Shown here one piece after another: positions 26,636-33,340 of a stretch of 64,000 nt of DNA. Source of the stretch: Agrobacterium rubi TR3 = NBRC 13261 (GTDB taxonomy: Bacteria; Pseudomonadota; Alphaproteobacteria; Rhizobiales; Rhizobiaceae); assembly GCF_000739935.1 (NCBI RefSeq), contig NZ_BBJU01000027.1, positions 1 through 64,000 of the forward strand. The letters run 5' to 3'. Made by a program: the position numbers and the translations under genes. A model generated the notes under the pieces. The model made no database searches. It saw only the letters and a program-made list of their open reading frames with translations, and was not told where the DNA came from. Within the stretch, counting starts at the first letter, position 1. Every line of letters starts with the position of its first letter.

Positions 26636-26968
26636 GGTTTGCTCCTGTATGTCGCCTTTATCGCCTTCGCGAACGCAGCGACCGCCTTGGCCTCTTCCGG
26701 CTTCAAAGCCGTCTTTTCGCTCTTGCCGTAGACGAAAAGCGCATAGATGATCGGATCGTCGCTGTACCAGCAATAAATGACACCTAAACGCCTCGTTTGC
26801 CTTTACCCTTGGTCAAAATCTCAGCTTACGGACACCACCCGCACCCGGTATTTCATCACCGGCCTGTGGATCGGTCGCCAGAAAGTCAATCAGATCCTTG
26901 CCCTCGTCGTCCGTGAACAGAGCCGGTGCCTGTTTGGTGAAGAGCGAGGTTTCAGCGACTGTAGGCAT
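26632..26968 (-). pseudogene. Frameshifted RelE/HigB-type toxin
   Basis: The minus strand begins at ATG 26968 with MPTVAETSLFTKQAPALF and runs to KLRF, where a stop appears at 26813-26815. Changing frame once gives TKGKGKRG, and a second change near 26785-26792 gives VIYCWYSDDPIIYALFVYG and KSEKTALKPEEAKAV to the stop at 26632. Together these form a normal RelE/HigB toxin of about 111 residues, so two single-base indels have silenced it. Just upstream, ATAAC at 26977-26981 and GTTAT at 26993-26997 are short inverted arms and could be part of the autorepression operator. Confidence 0.75.
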
Positions 26969-27028
26969 AATGTTTTATAACCCATTGGGGTAGTTATGGC
27001 GATCGAAGTCGTTTCTGTCAATGGTCAT

Positions 27029-28243
27029 TCACGCCGAGCGCTTTCCAGCTTCCCCGTTCAACCGTAGCAGTGCCATTACCATCGGCCCGAGCGAAAACTC
27101 CCCACGCGCCGCCCGGTTGGTCAGATCACGCAGATATCCGCCGGCCGAATTGATGTGCCCTGCCCTCTCCAGGATACAGGCAATCGCAACCGCTGCATTT
27201 TCAGGTCCCATGGTTTCGCAAGCCTCCTGATAGGCCGACGGGCTGACGCCCAGCATCGACCTCACCACGACCGCGGCCGACATGAGATCGCGCCAACCGC
27301 CCACAGCGCCGGCCGGTCCGTAGTCGATAATCTGCGGGCAGGCCTTCAGCACGACACCCAAAGGAAAGGCCTTTAGCGTTTCAGTTTGAGGTTCGCGTCT
27401 CTTTTTCGGCTTTTCGCCCTGCTCTTTTTCAGAGCTAGGTTCAAGTTCATGGAAGTATTCGGATTTTGAATTCTGTATGTGCTGCTCAATATGAGCATCA
27501 TTGGTGCTATTAAATTCTGAATTTTGCTGCATATTCAATAGATTAAGGATTTCGTCGCGCAGAAGCTCGAGTTCATCGAGGATACTGGCGACGTCAGCGA
27601 TGGTGGGGGAGCGTGGAATACGGGCAACGAGATCGATGTACATAGCCTCGATCACCATCCAGTCGCCGTCAGCACCCTCTTCGATCGCCGCAGTAATGAG
27701 CTTGCGGACATCACGGCGGCAGATTGTCAGGTTCTCTTTCGCCTTGCGGAATGCGGAACGGGCAGCAACGACGTTCTGCGCGATGGCAGCAAGCTCTTCG
27801 GACCTGGCGAGGATCGGAGAAAGGTCGAAGCCGAAGGCATTCTCGATCTCGCCGGCGCCATTCTTCCGCGCGTAACGCTTGCCATTGGCACTATCCTTGC
27901 GAACGATAAGGCCAGCGTCGACCAGCAGCGCGAGATGACGACGCAGCGTGGCCCCTGCCATACCGTGGGCCCGAAGAATCAACTGAGCGTTTGAAGGAAA
28001 CACGATGAGCTGTGCGTCCTGGCGCAATTCGTTTTCGGGATAGAAGCTCAGAAGTGCGTCGAGCACAGCCAGGCTGTTCGACTGCAAGCCGAGTTCTTCT
28101 CTCGCTTCCGAGGCGTCACGGAAGACTTTCCATTTTTCGACCGTTTTACCAGCCTTGATATCGTTGGTGGCCATTTGCCGCTTCACCAAGGCAAGCGTCA
28201 TTGGCCGCCGCCCAAAGGGCGTCGTCACACTTCCTGTCTCCAT
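27029..28243 (-). CDS. repC: RepC replication initiator of a repABC plasmid
   Basis: The 404-residue protein is RepC, which starts plasmid replication by acting on the origin that in this family lies inside its own coding sequence. It opens with a TTPFGRRPM motif and carries LRRHLALLVDAGLIVRKDS, the winged-helix recognition region near residues 100-125. The C-terminal domain ends with the typical AGGYLRDLTNRAARGEFSLG. ATG 28243 is preceded by GGAAGG at good spacing. It is the third gene of the repABC operon, separated from repB by the antisense RNA region, which limits its expression. The A/T-rich stretch at about 27440-27540 inside the gene is a plausible origin area. Confidence 0.95.
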   Translation of the reverse strand: METGSVTTPFGRRPMTLALVKRQMATNDIKAGKTVEKWKVFRDASEAREELGLQSNSLAVLDALLSFYPENELRQDAQLIVFPSNAQLILRAHGMAGATLRRHLALLVDAGLIVRKDSANGKRYARKNGAGEIENAFGFDLSPILARSEELAAIAQNVVAARSAFRKAKENLTICRRDVRKLITAAIEEGADGDWMVIEAMYIDLVARIPRSPTIADVASILDELELLRDEILNLLNMQQNSEFNSTNDAHIEQHIQNSKSEYFHELEPSSEKEQGEKPKKRREPQTETLKAFPLGVVLKACPQIIDYGPAGAVGGWRDLMSAAVVVRSMLGVSPSAYQEACETMGPENAAVAIACILERAGHINSAGGYLRDLTNRAARGEFSLGPMVMALLRLNGEAGKRSA

Positions 28244-28331
28244 TTCTTTCACCTTCCAAAAGGCAAAGAAAAGCTACGCTAGGTTGGCGTTGACTCTTGA
28301 CTGGGATTCCGGGAAATGCGATTCTCTAAGC

Positions 28332-28383
28332 GACCAAACTGAGAGAGGCCTTCTGGAACACCGTTTCGGAGGGCTTTTTCTTT
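28332..28383 (+). ncRNA. Antisense RNA (ctRNA/IncA-type) of repABC
   Basis: The repB-repC gap carries, on the strand opposite to rep, a promoter (TTGACT at 28297-28302, 17-base spacer, GATTCT at 28320-28325). A strong terminator hairpin follows: GCCTTCTGGAAC at 28348-28359 pairs over a three-base loop with GTTTCGGAGGGC at 28363-28374, allowing G-U pairs, then TTTTTCTTT. In repABC plasmids a small RNA in exactly this position base-pairs with the repC leader, lowers RepC and sets incompatibility and copy number. The exact 5' end is an estimate from the promoter. Confidence 0.85.
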
Positions 28384-28416
28384 GCGCTATCGTTCCTTTC
28401 CTAGTTGCGATTCGTT

Positions 28417-29376
28417 TTACTGCTTCGACCTTTTGAACGAAGCGTAAATTTCTGGGAGCGCCGACATTAGGTAGTCCGCAAAGTCTGGCGCGGCCTTTTT
28501 GTCGATCATTAAAGTCAGCGTTCGCTTGTCTTGCTTGTACCGAGCGGCCTTGGTGCCGTCCTCAGCTTTCCAAACTACCGCCTCAGACTTCGCCGCCTTT
28601 GTCTTCTCAGGGGTGACAGCTTCGAATACTCGAGCGAAACGCTCGTCAGAACTCAAGCTTTTGACTACATCGCTATTGAGTAACGTCCTGGCAGTTTCGG
28701 GAGCGCCATCTTGACTTAGGCGGCCTGACAATTCGTACCAACGGTCCCGACCGATTTTGGGGGCAGCGCCGATCGAGCGGATGATATCTGCTGGAAGTTG
28801 TTTGGCTGCCTGGATCAACCTGGAAAGATTGCTTTTATCCACAGCAAGAGCCGCCATAATGACGGGCCGCTGAAACCCACCAGCTTCAAGCTCTGCGGCG
28901 TATAGGGCGCGCTCGATGAACGACAGATCCTGCCGAGCGCTGTTCTCTTGCCCTTGCGCCAGAACTAACTCGTCATCCGACAAGGTGCGAACTGCAGCCT
29001 TCACTTGGATGCCAGCAGCTTTCACTGCTCTCAGACGTCGGCGCCCATATGCAATCTGGTATCGACCTTCAACAGACGGGTGAGGGCGCACGAGGATGGG
29101 GACCTGCTGACCGTGCTCCTTAATGTTACGAGCGAACTCTTCAAACTGCTCGGGAGACTCTTCCAACCGATCCGCCACGAGCGGCGCGTCGATGAGATTC
29201 GGATCGAGTTCCGTAAGCGACTGAGACTTCAAAAGCTCGATGGAGCGCGAAACAGCACCTATCGCGCCACGTGGGGAATATTGCGGAGTGGCAGGATTCT
29301 GCGCGGAAATGTTCTCGGAGTTTCCGGCTGGCAACTTCGGTCCAGCGAGATCGGATAGCAGGTGTTTTCTAGCCAT
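28417..29376 (-). CDS. repB: RepB, ParB-like partition protein
   Basis: The 319-residue protein is the centromere-binding partner of RepA. The ParB/Srx-type core includes EHGQQVPILVRPHP and YGRRRLRAVKAAG around residues 95-130. Next comes the DLSFIERALYAAELEAGG helix and the helix-turn-helix near VDKSNLSRLIQAAKQLP. The start at 29376 (MARKHLLSDL) is chosen because the longer frame upstream lacks RepB-like sequence. The 5' end of the gene contains one parS copy inside the codons for KLPAGN. It is transcribed with repA and followed by the ctRNA region. Confidence 0.94.
   Translation of the reverse strand: MARKHLLSDLAGPKLPAGNSENISAQNPATPQYSPRGAIGAVSRSIELLKSQSLTELDPNLIDAPLVADRLEESPEQFEEFARNIKEHGQQVPILVRPHPSVEGRYQIAYGRRRLRAVKAAGIQVKAAVRTLSDDELVLAQGQENSARQDLSFIERALYAAELEAGGFQRPVIMAALAVDKSNLSRLIQAAKQLPADIIRSIGAAPKIGRDRWYELSGRLSQDGAPETARTLLNSDVVKSLSSDERFARVFEAVTPEKTKAAKSEAVVWKAEDGTKAARYKQDKRTLTLMIDKKAAPDFADYLMSALPEIYASFKRSKQ
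29320..29335 (+). promoter_or_regulatory. parS site inside repB
   Basis: GTTTCCGGCTGGCAAC fits GTTNNCNGCNGNNAAC at every fixed position and is identical to the displaced copy near 25914. It lies in the first codons of repB, so the centromere function overlaps coding sequence. Confidence 0.8.
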
Positions 29377-29431
29377 TGTTAGCCCTCTCGAGTGTCGAGG
29401 TTGCCACCATAAAACAAGTGACTTCTCGAAA

Positions 29432-29447
29432 GTTTCCGGCTGACAAC
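29432..29447 (+). promoter_or_regulatory. parS site between repA and repB
   Basis: GTTTCCGGCTGACAAC fits the repABC parS consensus GTTNNCNGCNGNNAAC and differs by one base from the copy at 29320. It lies in the repA-repB gap, a common position for parS in this plasmid class. Confidence 0.85.
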
Positions 29448-29478
29448 TTCTGCGCATTCACGCGAGATGCTAGCGCCG

Positions 29479-30675
29479 TCATTTGCGCGCCCATGCGCTT
29501 TGAATGAGCTGCGCGATTTCAGTGTTTACATTGTCTAGCGACTCCATCGCACGGTCGTAGGTCGCCCGCGTAAACTGGTCACGGCTGACTTCATAGAGCG
29601 TTTGCTTGGTAATGCCCGCGTCTGAGATAGCTGTGCTTTTCAACATTGGATGATTGAGGACATGTTCTCCAAACATCGTCCTCATAAACGACACCATCTG
29701 GTTCTGAGGACCATCACCGGGCTCATAGCGAGTGACTAGGTAACGCATCCAGTCGTAATTCATGCTTCCGCCTGCATCGGCGACGACGCTCAGCAGTTCC
29801 GACGTCATCAAAAGAAACTGGCACATTGACATGACGTCAAGCATCTGCGGATGAACGGTGACGAGGACGGCAGTCGCTGCACACAAAGCGGAAATGGTTA
29901 GAAAGCCAAGCTGCGGAGGGCAGTCTACGACCACGACATCATAGTCGTCCGCGACTGAAGCGATCGCGTCGTCCATGCGCGTGAAAAAGATGTTTTTTCG
30001 ATCGTTTGAGCCCAAAACCTTCGCCGTATCGTGCTCGAACTCCATCAGCTCAAGGTTGCCTGGCACCAAATCAAGATTGGCGAAATAGGTCTTCTTGATC
30101 ACGTCTTTCAACGGGCGACGTTCAGCGTCATAGCGCATCGCACCGTAAAGCGTCTCATTGTCCTTGACGTCAAACTCCGGCTGGAAGCCGTGCAATGCCG
30201 ACATACTGGCCTGCGGATCAAGATCAATGGCAAGAACACGGTAGCCGTTAAGGGCTAAATATTGCGCCAAGTGTGCAGCCGTTGTCGTCTTCCCGCTGCC
30301 GCCTTTGAAATTGACAACTGTGATGACTTGCAGATGCTCCTGACCTGAGCGTTTGGGTGAATAGCGCCGATCGTTTTTTCCGGTTAAATCAAGGTATTCT
30401 CGTAGGGCCTGAATCGTTTCGACCGTGTAGGAGCGACGATTGTTGTTGCCAATTTCGGGCTGAGGACCTTTGCCTTCGATTGAGAGGTGACGAAGGTATC
30501 CATCGTTGACACCGATCAGCTTCGCAGCCTCCGTCGAGGAGAAGGAACGCAAAGTTTTGCGCGCCTCTGGCGGGTACAACTTCACACGATGTTCGTGCAA
30601 CGCACCAGAGAGGTCTCGCGCGTGGGCGCCGATCAGTTTATGGATAGCCTTTTGAAGCTGAGCCGAATTTTCCAC
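29479..30675 (-). CDS. repA: RepA, ParA-like partition ATPase
   Basis: This 398-residue ParA-type ATPase segregates the plasmid with RepB and represses the rep operon. A helix-turn-helix lies near the N terminus (SSTEAAKLIGVNDGYLRHL). The deviant Walker A box KGGSGKT is at about 124-130, preceded by ITVVNF, with the DLDPQASMSALHGF signature behind it and DVVVVDCPPQLG as Walker B. I start at GTG 30675, which has AGAGGAAG just upstream. A longer frame from 30714 has no better site. It is divergent from traI, and the gap carries operator-like palindromes and two tra boxes. Confidence 0.95.
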   Translation of the reverse strand: MENSAQLQKAIHKLIGAHARDLSGALHEHRVKLYPPEARKTLRSFSSTEAAKLIGVNDGYLRHLSIEGKGPQPEIGNNNRRSYTVETIQALREYLDLTGKNDRRYSPKRSGQEHLQVITVVNFKGGSGKTTTAAHLAQYLALNGYRVLAIDLDPQASMSALHGFQPEFDVKDNETLYGAMRYDAERRPLKDVIKKTYFANLDLVPGNLELMEFEHDTAKVLGSNDRKNIFFTRMDDAIASVADDYDVVVVDCPPQLGFLTISALCAATAVLVTVHPQMLDVMSMCQFLLMTSELLSVVADAGGSMNYDWMRYLVTRYEPGDGPQNQMVSFMRTMFGEHVLNHPMLKSTAISDAGITKQTLYEVSRDQFTRATYDRAMESLDNVNTEIAQLIQSAWARK

Positions 30676-30691
30676 GACTTCCTCTCGTACA

Positions 30692-30726
30692 CACGGTAAT
30701 TTTCGTAAACACACCTATTTACCGTG
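30692..30726. promoter_or_regulatory. Inverted repeat upstream of repA, likely operator
   Basis: CACGGTAA at 30692-30699 and its exact complement TTACCGTG at 30719-30726 lie just upstream of the repA start, 19 bases apart. This is where RepA autorepression is expected in repABC operons. The binding itself is inferred. Confidence 0.55.
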
Positions 30727-30768
30727 AATAGCACAACCGATTCCAGCATGGTTTGCAAGATATTTAAA

Positions 30769-30785
30769 GTTAATCAATGGTTAAC
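30769..30785. promoter_or_regulatory. 17-bp near-palindrome in the repA-traI gap
   Basis: GTTAATCAATGGTTAAC is a palindrome around its central base except for one G-T mismatch. It lies about 95 bases upstream of repA. It does not fit the parS consensus. It could be another regulator site or part of the repA promoter region. Confidence 0.35.
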
Positions 30786-30874
30786 GCATTTTCTTCGCAA
30801 CCGCGGATTATCGCGATTCTGTGATTTGAATCCATTACTTACATCTGTTTGCGCAAGTCGACCTCGTAACGGCG

Positions 30875-30892
30875 AAATGCAGATTTGCACAT
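30875..30892. promoter_or_regulatory. tra-box-like site 1 (TraR binding)
   Basis: AAATGCAGATTTGCACAT matches 15 of 18 positions of the Agrobacterium tra box ATGTGCAGATCTGCACAT and keeps the GCA...TGCACAT core. It lies on the repA side of the gap. In Ti plasmids TraR with its acyl-homoserine lactone binds such boxes to activate repABC and the traI-trb operon together. Confidence 0.7.
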
Positions 30893-30964
30893 GAATCTTC
30901 TCGATCTAGCTCACTGCACACTCACATTCTACGGGAGGGATCAGCGAGTCGCTAGAATCACCTG

Positions 30965-30982
30965 AGGTGCAAATCTGCACAT
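30965..30982. promoter_or_regulatory. tra-box-like site 2 (TraR binding)
   Basis: AGGTGCAAATCTGCACAT matches 16 of 18 positions of the tra box consensus. It lies 60 bases before the traI start, the right place to activate the traI-trb promoter. Confidence 0.75.
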
Positions 30983-31041
30983 AGGCACACGCTCAAGGAG
31001 ATGATTTCATTCCGCATGACCTTGTTCAAGCGGAGATTATC

Positions 31042-31677
31042 ATGCGGATATTGACCGTCGCGCCCGAGAAATACGAGCGCCATCGCGAGTTCCTGAGACA
31101 GATGCACCGTCTTCGAGCGACGGTATTTGCCGGACGTCTCGCCTGGGACGTCTCCATCACCGCCGGAGAAGAGCGCGACCAGTACGATGATTGCAGGCCG
31201 ACTTATCTCCTGGCAATTGCCGACCGTGAAACGGTCGCAGGTTGCGTTCGTCTCCTTCCAGCTTCTGGCCCTACAATGCTGGAGCAGACCTTCCCCCAGC
31301 TTCTCGATACGGGTTTGCTTCGTCCTCATTCAGGCATGGTTGAGAGTTCGCGCTTTTGCATCGACACGTCCTTGCTCGCTGGCAGGGGAGGGGCCCCACT
31401 TCATCTCGCGACGCTCACCTTGTTCGCCGGCATCATCGAATGGTCGATGGCGAGCGGCTACAGTGAGATCGTCACGGCCACCGATCTCCGCTTCGAGCGC
31501 ATCCTGAAGCGAGCGGGATGGCCGATGCAGCGTCTCGGCGAACCGGCTCCGATCGGCAACACCATCGCCATCGCCGGAAGCCTGCAGGCCGACCGTGGCA
31601 GCTTTGAGCAGGTTTGCCCACAGGGTTACCATTCGACCCCGCAGATTGATGGGACATTGCTCAGGAGCGCTGCGTGA
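31042..31677 (+). CDS. traI: TraI acyl-homoserine lactone synthase (LuxI family)
   Basis: The 211-residue protein makes the quorum signal, expected to be 3-oxo-octanoyl homoserine lactone as in Ti plasmids, that controls conjugation. It has the LuxI-family residues in MHRLRATVFAGRLAWDV (Arg and Trp of the active site), ERDQYDD, then VESSRFCID. The start ATG is preceded by GGAG. It is the first gene of the trb operon, overlaps trbB by four bases (GTGA), and has a tra box just upstream, giving positive feedback. The cognate receptor gene traR is not in the window. Confidence 0.93.
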   Translation: MRILTVAPEKYERHREFLRQMHRLRATVFAGRLAWDVSITAGEERDQYDDCRPTYLLAIADRETVAGCVRLLPASGPTMLEQTFPQLLDTGLLRPHSGMVESSRFCIDTSLLAGRGGAPLHLATLTLFAGIIEWSMASGYSEIVTATDLRFERILKRAGWPMQRLGEPAPIGNTIAIAGSLQADRGSFEQVCPQGYHSTPQIDGTLLRSAA

Positions 31678-32645
31678 CCCAGCTCCGCTCCCAACCCCGC
31701 CTGGTCCGCAAACTACAGGACGCCCTTGGTGACCAACTCTGCATCGCGCTCGATGACGCGACGGTGGTCGAGATCATGCTCAATCCGGACGGCCGCCTCT
31801 TCATTGAGCGGCTGGGGCACGGCGTTGCACCGGCCGGCGCGATGAGCACCGCCGCAGCCGAAGTTGTTATCGGCAGCGTTGCGCATGCCCTGCAGTCGGA
31901 GGCCGACGACGCGCGGCCGATCATCTCTGGCGAACTTCCGATTGGTGGACACCGCTTCGAAGGTCTATTGCCGCCGGTGGTCTCCGGACCGGCGTTCACC
32001 ATCCGCCGTCGTGCCTCCCGTCTCATTCCACTGACAGAGTATGTGAAGTCGAAGGTGATGACCGAAGCCCAGGCATCTGCAATTCGAAGCGCGATCGACG
32101 CTCGGATGAACATCGTCATCTCGGGTGGCACGGGCTCGGGCAAGACCACACTCGCCAACGCCCTCATCGCAGAAATCGTTACTGCGTCGCCGGACGATCG
32201 GATGGTTATCCTCGAAGACACTGCCGAAATCCAGTGCGCGGCGGAAAACGCAGTTTCGCTTCACACCAGCGATACCGTCGACATGGCCCGTCTGCTGAAA
32301 AGTACGATGCGCCTGCGTCCCGATCGCATCATCGTCGGCGAGGTCCGCGACGGTGCGGCCCTGACGCTGCTCAAGGCCTGGAACACGGGACATCCGGGCG
32401 GAGTCACCACGATCCATTCCAACACGGCGATGTCAGCCTTGCGCCGGCTCGAGCAACTGACGGCGGAGGCCAGCCAGCAGCCAATGCAGGAGGTGATCGG
32501 AGAAGCCGTCGATCTCGTCGTCTCCATTGAACGAACGGTTAAGGGGAGGCGGGTCCGTGAGGTGATCCACATCGAAGGATACCGCAACGGCCGCTACCAG
32601 ACCGAACATTACGCCCAGATCGATGAGGACAGCCATGTCGCGTAA
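31674..32645 (+). CDS. trbB: TrbB, VirB11-like conjugation ATPase
   Basis: This is a 323-residue hexameric ATPase of the mating-pair secretion channel. Motifs are [15 protein letters not shown] (Walker A, near residue 145), [11 protein letters not shown] (Asp box), [16 protein letters not shown] (Walker B) and [13 protein letters not shown] (His box). It starts with GTG overlapping the traI stop. The length and order are those of Ti-type trb operons. Confidence 0.95.
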   Translation: MTQLRSQPRLVRKLQDALGDQLCIALDDATVVEIMLNPDGRLFIERLGHGVAPAGAMSTAAAEVVIGSVAHALQSEADDARPIISGELPIGGHRFEGLLPPVVSGPAFTIRRRASRLIPLTEYVKSKVMTEAQASAIRSAIDARMNIVISGGTGSGKTTLANALIAEIVTASPDDRMVILEDTAEIQCAAENAVSLHTSDTVDMARLLKSTMRLRPDRIIVGEVRDGAALTLLKAWNTGHPGGVTTIHSNTAMSALRRLEQLTAEASQQPMQEVIGEAVDLVVSIERTVKGRRVREVIHIEGYRNGRYQTEHYAQIDEDSHVA

Positions 32646-33039
32646 CATCTCCATTCCTCTTAACCGCGCGACGCTTGTCGCCGTTTGCGTCAGTCTTGCA
32701 GAACCAGCACTCGCCTCTTCTGGCGGCGGCGGTCTTCCTTGGGAATCGCCACTGCAACAGATCCAGCAATCGATCACGGGGCCTGTCGCCGGATTTATTG
32801 CATTGGCTGCGGTTGCGATTGCCGGTGCGATGCTGATCTTCGGCGGCGAACTGAACGATTTTGCACGTCGGCTTTGCTACGTCGCGCTGGTCGGTGGCGT
32901 GCTGCTTGGGGCTACCCAGATTGTCGCTTTGTTTGGAGCAACCGGAGCATCAATCGGCGGCAATCATGCACAGGCCGAGCAAGAAACTCCCGAACCGAGG
33001 ATGACGCCGGCCACAGCGGGGGAGGGGACTCATGGCTGA
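32635..33039 (+). CDS. trbC: TrbC, conjugative pilin (VirB2-like)
   Basis: This is a pilin precursor of 134 residues. A signal peptide ends near [10 protein letters not shown], and two hydrophobic helices follow: [19 protein letters not shown] and [20 protein letters not shown]. In this family the pilin is trimmed and cyclised by a TraF protease. The ATG at 32635 is preceded by GAGGA and overlaps the end of trbB by 11 bases. Confidence 0.92.
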   Translation: MSRNISIPLNRATLVAVCVSLAEPALASSGGGGLPWESPLQQIQQSITGPVAGFIALAAVAIAGAMLIFGGELNDFARRLCYVALVGGVLLGATQIVALFGATGASIGGNHAQAEQETPEPRMTPATAGEGTHG

Positions 33040-33331
33040 GGCCGGATCTTCTCTGGCGCGCGCTCGTGTGCACCGGGCATTATCGCGTCCGAACCTGTTG
33101 ATGGGCGCCGACCGCGAGCTCGTGCTGTTGACGGCGCTGGCCGCCATCATCCTGATCTTCGTTGTCCTGACCTGGTACGCGGCCCTGTTCGGCATCGCGT
33201 TCTGGCTGGTAGCCGTCGCGGCACTCCGCACGATCGCCAAATCCGATCCCCTGATGCGCCGAGTCTATCTCCGCCACATCTCCTACAAGATGTCCTATCG
33301 CGCGACCTCGTCGCCGTGGCGTAAGTACTGA
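33032..33331 (+). CDS. trbD: TrbD, VirB3-like membrane protein
   Basis: The 99-residue inner-membrane protein has one hydrophobic hairpin ([20 protein letters not shown] and [16 protein letters not shown]) and a basic C-terminal tail. It is a small channel component that works with TrbE. It overlaps trbC by eight bases. Confidence 0.92.
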   Translation: MAEAGSSLARARVHRALSRPNLLMGADRELVLLTALAAIILIFVVLTWYAALFGIAFWLVAVAALRTIAKSDPLMRRVYLRHISYKMSYRATSSPWRKY

Positions 33332-33340
33332 GGGATTGAG

